Origin: Metallosphaera cuprina Ar-4
Lineage (GTDB): Archaea; Thermoproteota; Thermoprotei_A; Sulfolobales; Sulfolobaceae
Length of the DNA stretch: 64,000 nt
Assembly: GCF_000204925.1 (NCBI RefSeq)
Contig: NC_015435.1
Coordinates: forward strand, 734,001-798,000
Reading direction: 5' to 3'
The number at the start of each line of letters is the position of its first letter. Within the stretch, counting starts at the first letter, position 1. A program made the position numbers and the translations under genes. The notes beneath the pieces were generated by a model. It had not been told where the DNA came from. It saw nothing but the letters and a program-made list of their open reading frames with translations, and searched no databases. Positions 33,102-42,779 of this stretch are shown piece after piece.

Positions 33102-35154
33102 CTAACTTCTCTCCTAGAATAGATTTAACTTTCTCTTGATTCATTAGCAGGTCCTCAGGCTTAGTTAGACCGTTCTGATAAAGTAACCTGCCCCTCTTTC
33201 TGCCTATTCCTGGCACTCTAATCAAGTCGAGTAGCTCCTCTTTTACTCCATCGTAAACTCTTCTATTCAACTTATGCAGTATTTCTGCATGAGACTCCAG
33301 TTTTAGAGCCTTAGCGACCTGATAACCAGAGTAGGTGAGCCAATCCATGGTCTCAACGATCGATCTCAAATCTCCTGAACCAATGTTATATTTACTGAGT
33401 ATTGTATCCTCTTCAGTCTCTTCAACCCAGTCGTGTACAATCAATGCGATCTTCAATGCCGAGAGGTACTCATACAGTTCGTCCTCATCGTCTGGCTCCT
33501 CCATAAAGGTTGGGCAAGGAGAGACGTAAACTAGATCATCCTCCTCTTGCTTACTTACGTTAGCTATAGGTCCGTCCGGAGTCATAGCTAACATATGCAA
33601 ATAAGGTATGTCACAATCCTCTGATTGTGATGAGGTTAAGACGTCCTTGATGATCTTTGCTGAAAATGGATTAATATAAATATCTGCTACTCGTCTACCA
33701 AAAACTGTTAGTTTGTAATCATTAGTCAAAAATTCGTTTTCCTTTAGCCAGCTGAAGCCTTGCTCTAAGTAAGACTCCGTTACATTCCTATCAAGGAAAG
33801 CCTCATAAACCAAGTTCCTAACTCTCTCCTCAGACGAGCCTTTCTCTGCAAACAATCCCAAAAGGAAGGAATAGAAGGCAGATTCGTTGCCCAACTTTGA
33901 CTCTAAAGGTTCAGGAGGAGAGAAGATGTATTTTCTAGCAATTCTCTCCGCCTCCCTTCTGTTCCTAACTACGATGACTGCCTCCCCTTCGCTGTCATAA
34001 CCGGGTCTTCCCGCTCTCCCACTCATCTGTTTATACTCCATTACAGATATTTCCTCCTGAAACCCTAGAATCCTCCTGTTAAACCTGTGGATGTCTCCTA
34101 TAATTACAGATCTGGCCGGCAAATTTACGCCAGCGGCTAAGGTAGGAGTCGCGGTTATCACTTTTATTATCCTTTTTCTAAATCCCTCTTCAATTAAGTC
34201 CCTTAGTCCCTTGGATAGACCTGCGTGATGAAACGCTACACCCTTCTTGATAAGTTCCAGCAACGTGTTCTTCTCTTCAGAGCCCGCATCTTCAACCTCC
34301 TCAAGCCTTGAAGCCAAAGAGTCCACCTCTCCTCTCCGTAGTTTTAAGTTGAGGCTGGCAACCTTCTTGGCAGTCGTCTCTGCCATCTTTCTAGAGCTTC
34401 GAAATATTAGGACCTGTCCCCCTTCTTCAACAACTTTCTCAGTGTAAGAGAGAATCCCATCACTCCCCTTGAGAGTTAATGTAGTCCCATCAGAGAAAGA
34501 TAAGGTTATTTTCCTATCGTTTATAAGTATCCCTTCTCTCAACGGAACCGGTCTCCAGTTAGTGTTCACTAGCTCCGCATTCAACCATTTAGCTATGGCT
34601 TCGCCGTTACTCACCGTGGCGCTGAGAGCCAATATCTTCCTCCTCTTAGCTCTCACAGCAACGCTTTCAACTATTGGTCCCCTCTTACCGTCATTCATAT
34701 AGTGAAGCTCGTCAAGTACGAAGTAGTCAGTTTCTAACAACCACTCTGGACCATGCCTCCAAAGGGAGTCCAACTTCTCGTAAGTAGTAACCACTAAGTC
34801 GTATTTACTCAGGAAGGCGTCCTCGGCGTCGTAGTCTCCAGACGTAACGCCAACCTTAATACCTAAGGTCTCCCAGTCGCCAAACGTTGAATACTTTTCT
34901 GCTGTGAGAGCTCGTAAAGGAGTGACGTAAACTGCTCTTTTGCCTCCTTTCAATAAGTGAGATATCATGCCTAGCTCCGCAATAAGTGTCTTCCCAGATC
35001 CAGTAGGCGAGGTAAGCAACATCCTTTTACCTTCTAGTAGACCTTTCTCTATCGCCTCGGACTGTACAGGGTTCAGGCTCACGATCCCTCTATTCCTTAG
35101 CACTTGGATAACTTTCCCATCAAGCGGTAGATCGTCAACGCTAACGATTTTCAT
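33052..35154 (-). CDS. hel308: Hel308 (Hjm) DNA helicase
   Basis: A superfamily 2 DNA helicase of about 700 residues. The motifs are [12 protein letters not shown] (Q-motif region), TSPTGSGKT (I), DELHYMND (II), ALSATVSN (III), [13 protein letters not shown] (V) and [15 protein letters not shown] (VI). A winged helix, a ratchet domain and a C-terminal helix-hairpin-helix ([19 protein letters not shown]) follow, the full Hel308 plan. It unwinds lagging strands at stalled forks and interacts with recombination proteins. ATG 35154 fits a TATA-like box at about 35181-35190 better than the ATG at 35169. Confidence 0.93.
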   Translation of the reverse strand: MKIVSVDDLPLDGKVIQVLRNRGIVSLNPVQSEAIEKGLLEGKRMLLTSPTGSGKTLIAELGMISHLLKGGKRAVYVTPLRALTAEKYSTFGDWETLGIKVGVTSGDYDAEDAFLSKYDLVVTTYEKLDSLWRHGPEWLLETDYFVLDELHYMNDGKRGPIVESVAVRAKRRKILALSATVSNGEAIAKWLNAELVNTNWRPVPLREGILINDRKITLSFSDGTTLTLKGSDGILSYTEKVVEEGGQVLIFRSSRKMAETTAKKVASLNLKLRRGEVDSLASRLEEVEDAGSEEKNTLLELIKKGVAFHHAGLSKGLRDLIEEGFRKRIIKVITATPTLAAGVNLPARSVIIGDIHRFNRRILGFQEEISVMEYKQMSGRAGRPGYDSEGEAVIVVRNRREAERIARKYIFSPPEPLESKLGNESAFYSFLLGLFAEKGSSEERVRNLVYEAFLDRNVTESYLEQGFSWLKENEFLTNDYKLTVFGRRVADIYINPFSAKIIKDVLTSSQSEDCDIPYLHMLAMTPDGPIANVSKQEEDDLVYVSPCPTFMEEPDDEDELYEYLSALKIALIVHDWVEETEEDTILSKYNIGSGDLRSIVETMDWLTYSGYQVAKALKLESHAEILHKLNRRVYDGVKEELLDLIRVPGIGRKRGRLLYQNGLTKPEDLLMNQEKVKSILGEKLGEKVVKEAARVVGGVL

Positions 35155-35367
35155 TATAATCCACATCATGTCATTCTCGGTTAAAACCTTAAGTCACAGT
35201 AACTCCACTAGTTAGGATCTAACAAAAATGAAAATATTAACATATGAACTTTTTCTCAATATTCTTAGGTACTTTATGGTCTATTTTCATTAAATTTAAT
35301 AACTAATCATAGATTTTTTCCAAAAGTTCAGAAAGATTTAATAACTAAATGAATAGCGGTCTTTTAG

Positions 35368-36768
35368 ATGAACAGAGACTCTTATGAACACCACGGTGAG
35401 CCTAAGAGAGTGATAGGAGTCACGGACCTAATTTTCATATCCCTTGGGGGGCAATCGCCATTCCTTAGCGTGTTGACGTACGGGGTGGAGGCGTATTTAC
35501 TTGTTGGTCGTGGGGCGGCTCTGGCGATTATCCTTGGTACAGTGTTAGTTTTACTTAACGGGATGGTTGTTTACATACTATCTAGAAAATTTACTAAAAC
35601 AGGAGGGTATTTTACTTACGCTTATTACACCTTAACTAAGAGGCTAGGATTTGAGACAGGTTGGCTATACTTGCTTTACTCCTCTATGTACGGCTCGGCA
35701 TACGTGTTAGGCGCTTCGTACATTCTCTCTACAATACTTCATATTTCTGCAGTTATAATTGCTGTTGTAATACTTTTAATATCAAGCATATTTGCCCTAC
35801 TAGGGATCAAGCCTACTGCTAAGTACGCTATCATCGCGAGTCTTATAGAAATAGGCATGATGACGGCTTTAGCTATACTATTCATGTACTCGACCAGGTT
35901 TTATATCTACAACCCTATACCCTCAAACATTAGCGTGACGACGTTTGCTTTAGCTATTCTTTTCGGCTCATCAATTCCAACAGGTTACGGATCTATAACT
36001 CCCCTTTCAGGTGAAGTTAAGAACCCAGAGAGGAACGTTCCTAAGGCAATAATCACCGTGATACTTATAGGAGGCTTGTTATCTGCTTTTGACATCTATG
36101 GGATCACCGATCACGTAATATACTTTAATTTGACTGCAAATCAACTGAATTTAATTCAGTTAATTGAGGATAGATTCGGAATAATTACGTTAGCGTTTGT
36201 GCTTTTTGCTGCGGCGAACGACGGGATCTTAGCTACGTTAAGCTTTATGACAGCGACATCCAGAACTATGTTCGCCATGTCAAGGGGAGGATTTTTACCT
36301 GAGCTTTTGGGGAAGCTAGAGTCAGTTAGAGGCCCCTTTAATTCAGTGCTAGTTACCATCGTTACTTATGCAATGATAGTTGTAGGAGGCATTTTGATAG
36401 CAGGGTTTAACGCGTTTTTAGCGTTCACGATAGCGGGTCTGGTATCATTGTTAGCTAACATTTTCGTTCACCTAGCGTCAGATTTTTCATTATTAAAGCT
36501 ATCAATAATCAAAATAAGGAAAAGGTTAAGCTGGTTTCTGCTATCGTTGTTCGCAATAGCCTTCTCAAGCTACGAGTTACTTCAGTCCATAAGAACGTCT
36601 CCCCCAGTAATAGTTTACTTCTTTATGGGAACCATAATTTTAGGTTTCCTAGCGGCTGAAGTTATAGAGATGAGTAAAGAGACTGAAGATATGGAAGAGG
36701 ACAGGAACGATAGGTCAATGAAGAGGAGACTTCGTTCAGAAGACGAAAAACAGGAGAAGGCCACTTAA
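35368..36768 (+). CDS. APC-family amino acid/polyamine permease
   Basis: A 466-residue transporter with about twelve hydrophobic segments and a charged cytoplasmic tail ([20 protein letters not shown]). The first helix region contains [14 protein letters not shown], and LLSGEV-like [16 protein letters not shown] between helices 6 and 7 is diagnostic of APC permeases. It probably takes up an amino acid or amine by proton coupling. The promoter is a TATA-like TTTAATAAC (35337-35345) with a leaderless ATG. The stop overlaps the convergent NifX-like gene by 4 bases. Confidence 0.87.
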   Translation: MNRDSYEHHGEPKRVIGVTDLIFISLGGQSPFLSVLTYGVEAYLLVGRGAALAIILGTVLVLLNGMVVYILSRKFTKTGGYFTYAYYTLTKRLGFETGWLYLLYSSMYGSAYVLGASYILSTILHISAVIIAVVILLISSIFALLGIKPTAKYAIIASLIEIGMMTALAILFMYSTRFYIYNPIPSNISVTTFALAILFGSSIPTGYGSITPLSGEVKNPERNVPKAIITVILIGGLLSAFDIYGITDHVIYFNLTANQLNLIQLIEDRFGIITLAFVLFAAANDGILATLSFMTATSRTMFAMSRGGFLPELLGKLESVRGPFNSVLVTIVTYAMIVVGGILIAGFNAFLAFTIAGLVSLLANIFVHLASDFSLLKLSIIKIRKRLSWFLLSLFAIAFSSYELLQSIRTSPPVIVYFFMGTIILGFLAAEVIEMSKETEDMEEDRNDRSMKRRLRSEDEKQEKAT

Positions 36769-37124
36769 TGATGCCCATGACGGCTTTCATGTGTAGGTTG
36801 ATGGGTCTCTAGAAGAGCCCCTTTCATGAATTTCTCTAAGGCATCCTCCACCCTTTCACCTGGCGCTAGCAATATCTTGGCTTTCCCCTCTAAGAATCTC
36901 ACTCCTGGAGGTCCTATCTCCGCGACAATGAACGCAGTGGCTCCCTTTTCGAGTGCTGACTTTAGCATGTGAATTCCCCTAGCAAATGAAGCCTTCAGTG
37001 CAGGGTTATCATATTCTTCAACTAGGGCTGGACCGTTACCACTAACCTCATATATTCTAACTTTCTCACCCTCTCCCGGTCCATCAACGTACCCGTTAGT
37101 AACTGGAACCGCCACTTTGGTCAT
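36765..37124 (-). CDS. NifX/NifB-like metal-cofactor-binding family protein
   Basis: A 119-residue protein of the dinitrogenase Fe-Mo cofactor (NifX/NafY) superfamily: [20 protein letters not shown], a YEV strand, [20 protein letters not shown] and the late [13 protein letters not shown]. These domains bind metal clusters in and outside nitrogen fixation. The end is His-rich ([12 protein letters not shown]), suggesting metal binding. Its ATG overlaps the PadR stop (ATGA), so it is probably controlled with it. No nitrogenase gene is present. Confidence 0.8.
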   Translation of the reverse strand: MTKVAVPVTNGYVDGPGEGEKVRIYEVSGNGPALVEEYDNPALKASFARGIHMLKSALEKGATAFIVAEIGPPGVRFLEGKAKILLAPGERVEDALEKFMKGALLETHQPTHESRHGHH

Positions 37125-37570
37125 GATACCACGTTATTTAGTTTCTCAATCAGTCTTTTAATTCTATCTTTCATCTGGTCGATCTTGGAAGGATCATTCC
37201 TTTTCACATCCTCTATGTATTCCACATAGGACTCCATCTCCTCAATTACCTCTTCGGGCGAGGAAGGAGTTGAGAGTCTCACATCTAAACCTGACATCAT
37301 CGACATCCTTTGTTTAATAATCTCAATTTCCTCTTTTCCTGTGGCCGTCAATTCATATCTACCGTCCTCTCTCTTTTTGATGTATCCCTCTTGAGACATT
37401 TTGGCCAACATAGGATAGAGAGAACCAGGAGAAGGTCTCCACATACCTTTAGTTACGTTTTCCATCTCTTTCATGATTTCGATTCCGTTCTTCGGAGATT
37501 CGCTCAAGGTGAAAAGTATTATGAACCTCAACCCTCTTCTGTGTTTACCGTGTCCGAAACCGTGAAACAT
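37121..37570 (-). CDS. PadR-family transcriptional regulator
   Basis: A 149-residue repressor. The winged helix is visible: RRGLRFIILFTLSESPKNG, then GIEIMKEMENVTKGMWRPSPG, YPMLAKMSQEGYIKKREDG and YELTATGKEEI, all hallmarks of PadR. A long C-terminal dimerisation helix follows. The N-terminus is His-rich (FHGFGHGKHRR), which hints at metal sensing, in line with the coupled NifX-like protein. The promoter lies within a 34-bp palindrome directly upstream, so autorepression is likely. Confidence 0.88.
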   Translation of the reverse strand: MFHGFGHGKHRRGLRFIILFTLSESPKNGIEIMKEMENVTKGMWRPSPGSLYPMLAKMSQEGYIKKREDGRYELTATGKEEIEIIKQRMSMMSGLDVRLSTPSSPEEVIEEMESYVEYIEDVKRNDPSKIDQMKDRIKRLIEKLNNVVS

Positions 37571-37571
37571 G

Positions 37572-37605
37572 TATATCTAAATATCGATATCGATTTATAG
37601 ATATA
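37572..37605. promoter_or_regulatory. 34-bp near-perfect palindrome, PadR operator/promoter
   Basis: The two 17-base halves are reverse complements except for two positions; the centre is ATCGATATCGAT. It starts one base before the PadR start codon and covers the predicted TATA box (minus strand TATAAATC near 37592-37600), so a bound dimer or tetramer would block transcription. Confidence 0.65.
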
Positions 37606-37724
37606 AAGCTTTTCGGTCTATTTAAAGAAAAACAAAGGGGAACTTCGCTAACGTAATCTAGCTAAGCCTCTTAGTTTCTCAAGTTCTAAACTGTTTTGAC
37701 AATGTTTTTAAACGTACGGAAGTT

Positions 37725-38894
37725 ATGATGAGTATGAATAAAGTTATAGTAATAGGCATAATTGCAATAGCTGTCATCTTAATATCTTTACTAGGCTTTA
37801 TGAGCTTGAACGTAAATCGTAGCAGCAATGTTCAGTACGCGAGGGTAAACTTGCAAACGGCGCCAAGCAGTCAGGTCCTATTATCACCTGTCCAAGTTCA
37901 AGCTTCTACAGGATTATCCTCCTATGTCGTGGGTTCATGGATAGAAGTTAGCAACCTTTCAGGTTTGTTCCCAACTCAATCGGCCACGTCAAATCAACCT
38001 CAGTTGAGTTTATTTTTTAATAATTTATCAAAGATTGTAGGTATAACATACGCCGAAGTGTTAATCCATAACAGTACTTCTACGGCTACGTTGCTCGTAT
38101 CTAAGATATCTTCTCAGAACGTAACAAACGATTTTAGGAGACTTGCCTTGGTTTTAGTTGCAGGTTACAACTTTAACGTTAACAAATCTGGTAACTTTGA
38201 GTACGTTTACGGAAACATATCTAATACGGGCCTAGCCTTAGGTTACGACGGTAAATATTTTGTGGCTAGTGTAGTTACAGGGTCAAATAACCTTGACCAG
38301 TCTGCCCTATCCTTATTGCTTAATCAATATCAGACCGCAGTTAGTTCCCAACTTCCATTAGTTCAACCGCCATCTATATTCCAGGCTGTCAGTAACATGA
38401 AACAGGTTCTTTGGGCTTACGTTAACTTCACGGCGCTTAGAAGCGTTAACATATCAGCTTATTCAACTCATCTTAATTACAATAATTTCGCAAACATGAA
38501 TGGTTTAAACGCGGGTCTTATGAGGGAGTATAACAACACGAGGATTTTAATGAACGTAAGCACTGGATACTTAACGTTGTACGCAAACGACTCCTCTCTT
38601 TTGCTCATCGAGGTCACTCAATACAACACGCAGTCCCAAGCTATGAATCAATATAACTCAACTCTAAGGTTCTACCAGAGCTTACATAATCTCACAGGTC
38701 AGAACTACGTTGTTTCTCAGGGAGTTGAGAACAACGCACCTTACTTCATCGTCAATCCCAACCCGTTCAATAACAACACTCTGATCCTTGTTGCAAATTC
38801 AGGATCCTACTTAATATCCGAGACAAACTACGCTAAGGTAGCGAGTCAATCCCTGCTGTTGAACTACCTACAAGGCCTATTAAGTCAACTATAA
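37725..38894 (+). CDS. Membrane-anchored secreted protein, sequon-rich
   Basis: A 389-residue protein with an uncleaved anchor or signal helix at the N-terminus (VIVIGIIAIAVILISLLGF) and a long extracytoplasmic domain rich in N-x-S/T sequons (for example VNRS, HNST, NVTN, YNNT, MNVS), so heavily N-glycosylated. No catalytic motif is recognised. ATG 37734 (MNKVIV) agrees best with the TATA-like TTTTTAAAC at about 37704-37712; the ATG at 37725 adds three residues. It directly precedes the S53 protease and PNGase A-like genes and may belong to the same surface system. Confidence 0.72.
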   Translation: MMSMNKVIVIGIIAIAVILISLLGFMSLNVNRSSNVQYARVNLQTAPSSQVLLSPVQVQASTGLSSYVVGSWIEVSNLSGLFPTQSATSNQPQLSLFFNNLSKIVGITYAEVLIHNSTSTATLLVSKISSQNVTNDFRRLALVLVAGYNFNVNKSGNFEYVYGNISNTGLALGYDGKYFVASVVTGSNNLDQSALSLLLNQYQTAVSSQLPLVQPPSIFQAVSNMKQVLWAYVNFTALRSVNISAYSTHLNYNNFANMNGLNAGLMREYNNTRILMNVSTGYLTLYANDSSLLLIEVTQYNTQSQAMNQYNSTLRFYQSLHNLTGQNYVVSQGVENNAPYFIVNPNPFNNNTLILVANSGSYLISETNYAKVASQSLLLNYLQGLLSQL

Positions 38895-38972
38895 TTTTTT
38901 ATATTGTGTGTGATCATCAGACTATTTGATATTATTATAAGGTTTATTATACACTATAGCTTATAAATACAT

Positions 38973-41900
38973 ATGAAGTACAGTATAATTTTGCTATTAG
39001 TTATTATTTTTTCTTTATTCGTAACTGTGCACGAGGTCTCTTACGCATCGTATTACGGCCCCGAGTTTCAGGGTCGATTTCAAGGAGAGCTGCCTTCAGG
39101 TAGCGAGGTGTGCATCTCTGTATTTATTCCGCCAAAAAATATGAATTATTTATATTTGATAGTACAAGAAATATATAATCATCAGATGAGGCCCTTAAAC
39201 AGATCAGAATTAGTCTCTCTTTTCGGTAACCTAGAGCTTGAGAGACAAGTAGTTAATTTCCTCTCAGGGAGAGGGTTCACGATAGTTTACAAAAGTCCTT
39301 TTTCCGTTATGGCTCTTAGTAACGCTTCACTTGTGGAGAACGTATTTCAAACGTCTCTTTCTTTGTACAAGACGAACGATATGGTTTATTATCGTCCTAG
39401 TTCAGCACCAATCATTCCGCAACAATTGCAGAACACCATGATCATGGGGTTGACAAACTACACGTTGATAAGACCGGATCTCCAGGTCCTAGGTAACTTA
39501 ACTTCAAATGGCATAATGTCTTCAGGAAATTATTACGGATTTCAATTCTCAGCTAACTACTATACCGGTAAGGAAATTCAACAGGCTTACAACGTTACTC
39601 CAGGTGGTAAAAACGTAACGGTGGCCGTAGTGGACGCGTACGGTGATCCGGAGTTGGTACAGGACCTGCAAGCGTTTGACAAGCTGAATGACCTCCCTCC
39701 AGTAAACTTAACTGTCCTACCTATAGGTCCTTATCATCCTATATACGGTTTTCTCACAGGGTGGGACACTGAAACTGCGTTAGACGTGGAGACTGTACAT
39801 AGCATGGCACCTTACGCTCACGTGCTAGCCGTTGTTACCTCGAATGCTGGTTCAGCGCTATATGAGGGCATCGATTTGATCGTCTCACAGGATTTAGCTA
39901 ACGTTGTGTCAATGAGTTGGGGCTTGCCGGAGAACGTGATAGGTTCATCAGGGTTCTACGCATATTATCTAGGAAGTACTCCGAACTATCCTTACCTTGA
40001 CTATTACTTTGCACTAGGTAGCGCTGAGGGCATATCCTTTTTCGCTTCCTCAGGCGATAATGGAGCCTTCGGAGGAACTTTGAGTAGCTATGGAGGGGTT
40101 AACTTTCCAGCCTCTTCTCCCTTTGTAACTGCGGTTGGAGGAACGTCTCTCTACCTTAACGTTAAGGCCGGGTCTTTGCAAACGAAGAACGCGTCAGTCA
40201 GTTATGGCTACGAAACTGCATGGGGCGTACTGCCCCAGTACTTTGAGCCGGGGATTACAAGCGTTTCTTCGGGTGGAGGAGAAAGTACGTTATTCCCAGC
40301 CCCTTGGTATCAAATGAAGTACCTCAATGCGACATACAGGGAGGTCCCAGACGTAAGCGCTGACGCAAATCCCTACACGGGGATGGTTATAGTGTCTGAA
40401 GGAGCTCAAGAAGTCATAGGTGGGACAAGTCTCGCTTCGCCGATCTGGGCAGGAGTTACAGCTGATCTAGACTCTCAGCTTAACGAATCTTTAGGTCTGA
40501 TAAACCCCATACTGTATTGGATATACTCTAATAAGTCGTTGTACTCTGAGGCTTTCCATCAAATAGAATTGGGCTTTAACGGAGTGTATTCAGCTAAGAC
40601 CGGATACAATATGGTTACAGGATTAGGGTCACCAAATTATCCAGGACTGTTAATGGCAGTGAAGCAATATCTCTCACAAAAGGAGCTGACGATATCGGTT
40701 ACCACAACATCTCCAAACACAACCTATCCTTGGTATAGTTACGGATCGTCAGTTAATGTCGTGGCGTACATAACTACGCAAAAAGGTGACGTAGTTAAGG
40801 AAGGTAACTTCAACGCTTATGTTTATACTCTTGAAGGTTTCCTTGAGGAAATTCCTCTAAAGTTTAACGGCACGTATTGGACTGGAGAGTTTGAAATATT
40901 ACGAGGTCAGCCGAGTAACGTTTGGTCTATTATAGTTAATGGAACTTCTAATAATCTAACCGGAGTCGCGCAAGTTGATATCGATGTGGGCAACTCACTG
41001 GTCATAATTCAACCCACTCCATTCCCATACAACTCGCCTTTACCTATAAATGAACCCATACCCATTTCAGTTCAGGTCTCATCGCCTAACGGGACTCCAT
41101 TAGTCAATGAGAGCGTATTCGCATACTTGATTAAGGACAATAAGGTCCTCTTGAACGTCACTTTACTTCCGTCTAGCACAGGACTTTACAGCGGGCAATT
41201 CACTATATTGCCTAACATGCCTCAAGGAACCTACTTGCTGGAGATCAACTCTACGGAGGGATCAGTTTACACTTACCTATACGTAGGAAGCGCAGTTTAT
41301 GGAACGGTATATCCTCCCATAAACGACGGATTTCCAGGCGTAGCTAATGGCGAGAACGTCTCTTTATTTGCGGAGGTTATTGACACCTTTGGTTTGGGCC
41401 TGTTTTCGTCTAACGTGACAGCTTACATCTATCAAGGTGACAAACTAGTGGCCCAAGTTCCAATGGTTTCAGCTCCTGACGTTGTGCAGTATGGCGTCTT
41501 CAACCTCTTCGGGCTTAAGGAAGCCAACTTCACCATACCTTTCAACTTCACTCCGGGTTTATATAAGGTAGTCTTTCATTCGGTGACCAACACCTCAGTA
41601 GGCCTGGAGTTCGGTAATTTCACAACGTGGTTTTACGTCTCTCCATCCCTAGAGGCAGTTATACAGAGCCTACCACAGCTATATCAAGGGGAGAACGTTC
41701 CGATCAAGGTGAAGATATCGTATAGTAACGGTACACCAGTAACGCAGGGGGAGTTCTCTCTGACGTTAATTCCCGCTGGAACCGCCTATCAGTCCTTAAT
41801 AGAGGAGAGCGAATACGAGATTCCCCTGCAGTACAACTCGACACTTGGACTCTGGGTAGGTAACTATACGGTGCCGTTTTACCTTGGAAACGAACAGTTC

Positions 41901-42779
41901 AGAGGAAGTCAACCAGGAACGATCGCAGGACCTTGGCAGGGCATAGTTGTAGGGACATCTCCTTTGGGTAATCCTGCCTTCGCATCAACTAACTTGCAAG
42001 TTGGAATCCAAACGTACGTAGGCGACTTAACTGTGAGCGAGAAGGAAATTCCACAATCCGCTGTTGAGAATAACGGGATCTACTCTCTGTATCAGGTTTA
42101 CGCACCGAATATAACTATTAAGGGAGTGAACGTTAGCATATACGATTCAGTATTAGGCAATTTAACTGCAATAGACTCAACAATATTCGTCTCTTCGTCC
42201 TCTATGTCGAGAATAAACTCCATTAACTCAACTTTAGTCATTGTAGGCTCCACTATAAGGGGCTCTACCATAGCTCTTCAGTCTTATAACTCTAACGTGA
42301 GCTTGATTAACTCCGTGGTCAATTCAACGGAGTACGGCTTCAACGCCTCAGGAGGACTGATATCTATTAAAGGGACCTCAGTTTTGTCCCCAGAGCTGTC
42401 AACTCTATCGCAAGCGATATCTAAACCCGAGTTGAATCCCAACATATACTCTAGCTACCAACTGATAAACGTGACGATCAGTCCATACATACCTCCAGTT
42501 TCATTGTACCTTAACGGCCAACCTCAGAGCTTTACGTTTAATGAGGTTAACAAATCCCTAGTGCTCCACATACCTTTTAACGCTTCCTCTCTGCCCTCTG
42601 GAACCTATACCTACAATTTAGTTTTGAGAAACGGATTGGAGTATAACGTTTCGTTCCAAGTCAATAACTACTACCCGGAGGCGGTGTTGCATAGTCAGAT
42701 CACGGACTTGGAAATAGTGGTTGTAGTCCTCTTCATCATCTTAGTCATAGCAATAATATTTATGAGGGTGAGAAAATGA
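38973..42779 (+). CDS. S53 (sedolisin/kumamolisin) acid protease with C-terminal repeats
   Basis: A 1268-residue exported protease. A signal peptide (about 1-26) leads into a pro-domain (to about 185) with the activation-region pattern typical of kumamolisin. In the catalytic domain the Glu/Asp pair lies in GWDTETALDVET (about 264-275), the oxyanion Asp in ASSGDNGAFG (near 360) and the nucleophile in IGGTSLASPIW (Ser near 486), as needed for acid-active serine-carboxyl proteases. Four or more Ig-like repeats (about 570-1010), a beta-solenoid-like segment rich in NST, and a C-terminal membrane helix (LEIVVVVLFIILVIAIIF) anchor it to the surface. It overlaps the next gene in ATGA. Confidence 0.93.
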   Translation: MKYSIILLLVIIFSLFVTVHEVSYASYYGPEFQGRFQGELPSGSEVCISVFIPPKNMNYLYLIVQEIYNHQMRPLNRSELVSLFGNLELERQVVNFLSGRGFTIVYKSPFSVMALSNASLVENVFQTSLSLYKTNDMVYYRPSSAPIIPQQLQNTMIMGLTNYTLIRPDLQVLGNLTSNGIMSSGNYYGFQFSANYYTGKEIQQAYNVTPGGKNVTVAVVDAYGDPELVQDLQAFDKLNDLPPVNLTVLPIGPYHPIYGFLTGWDTETALDVETVHSMAPYAHVLAVVTSNAGSALYEGIDLIVSQDLANVVSMSWGLPENVIGSSGFYAYYLGSTPNYPYLDYYFALGSAEGISFFASSGDNGAFGGTLSSYGGVNFPASSPFVTAVGGTSLYLNVKAGSLQTKNASVSYGYETAWGVLPQYFEPGITSVSSGGGESTLFPAPWYQMKYLNATYREVPDVSADANPYTGMVIVSEGAQEVIGGTSLASPIWAGVTADLDSQLNESLGLINPILYWIYSNKSLYSEAFHQIELGFNGVYSAKTGYNMVTGLGSPNYPGLLMAVKQYLSQKELTISVTTTSPNTTYPWYSYGSSVNVVAYITTQKGDVVKEGNFNAYVYTLEGFLEEIPLKFNGTYWTGEFEILRGQPSNVWSIIVNGTSNNLTGVAQVDIDVGNSLVIIQPTPFPYNSPLPINEPIPISVQVSSPNGTPLVNESVFAYLIKDNKVLLNVTLLPSSTGLYSGQFTILPNMPQGTYLLEINSTEGSVYTYLYVGSAVYGTVYPPINDGFPGVANGENVSLFAEVIDTFGLGLFSSNVTAYIYQGDKLVAQVPMVSAPDVVQYGVFNLFGLKEANFTIPFNFTPGLYKVVFHSVTNTSVGLEFGNFTTWFYVSPSLEAVIQSLPQLYQGENVPIKVKISYSNGTPVTQGEFSLTLIPAGTAYQSLIEESEYEIPLQYNSTLGLWVGNYTVPFYLGNEQFRGSQPGTIAGPWQGIVVGTSPLGNPAFASTNLQVGIQTYVGDLTVSEKEIPQSAVENNGIYSLYQVYAPNITIKGVNVSIYDSVLGNLTAIDSTIFVSSSSMSRINSINSTLVIVGSTIRGSTIALQSYNSNVSLINSVVNSTEYGFNASGGLISIKGTSVLSPELSTLSQAISKPELNPNIYSSYQLINVTISPYIPPVSLYLNGQPQSFTFNEVNKSLVLHIPFNASSLPSGTYTYNLVLRNGLEYNVSFQVNNYYPEAVLHSQITDLEIVVVVLFIILVIAIIFMRVRK

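Noticed and set aside
36765-37124. Nitrogen fixation link for the NifX-like gene
   Set aside because: NifX-type domains are common outside nitrogenase systems, and no nif gene is present.
37310-37600. A 96-codon plus-strand frame opposite the PadR gene
   Set aside because: It overlaps the PadR coding region and the palindrome and has no promoter or family match.
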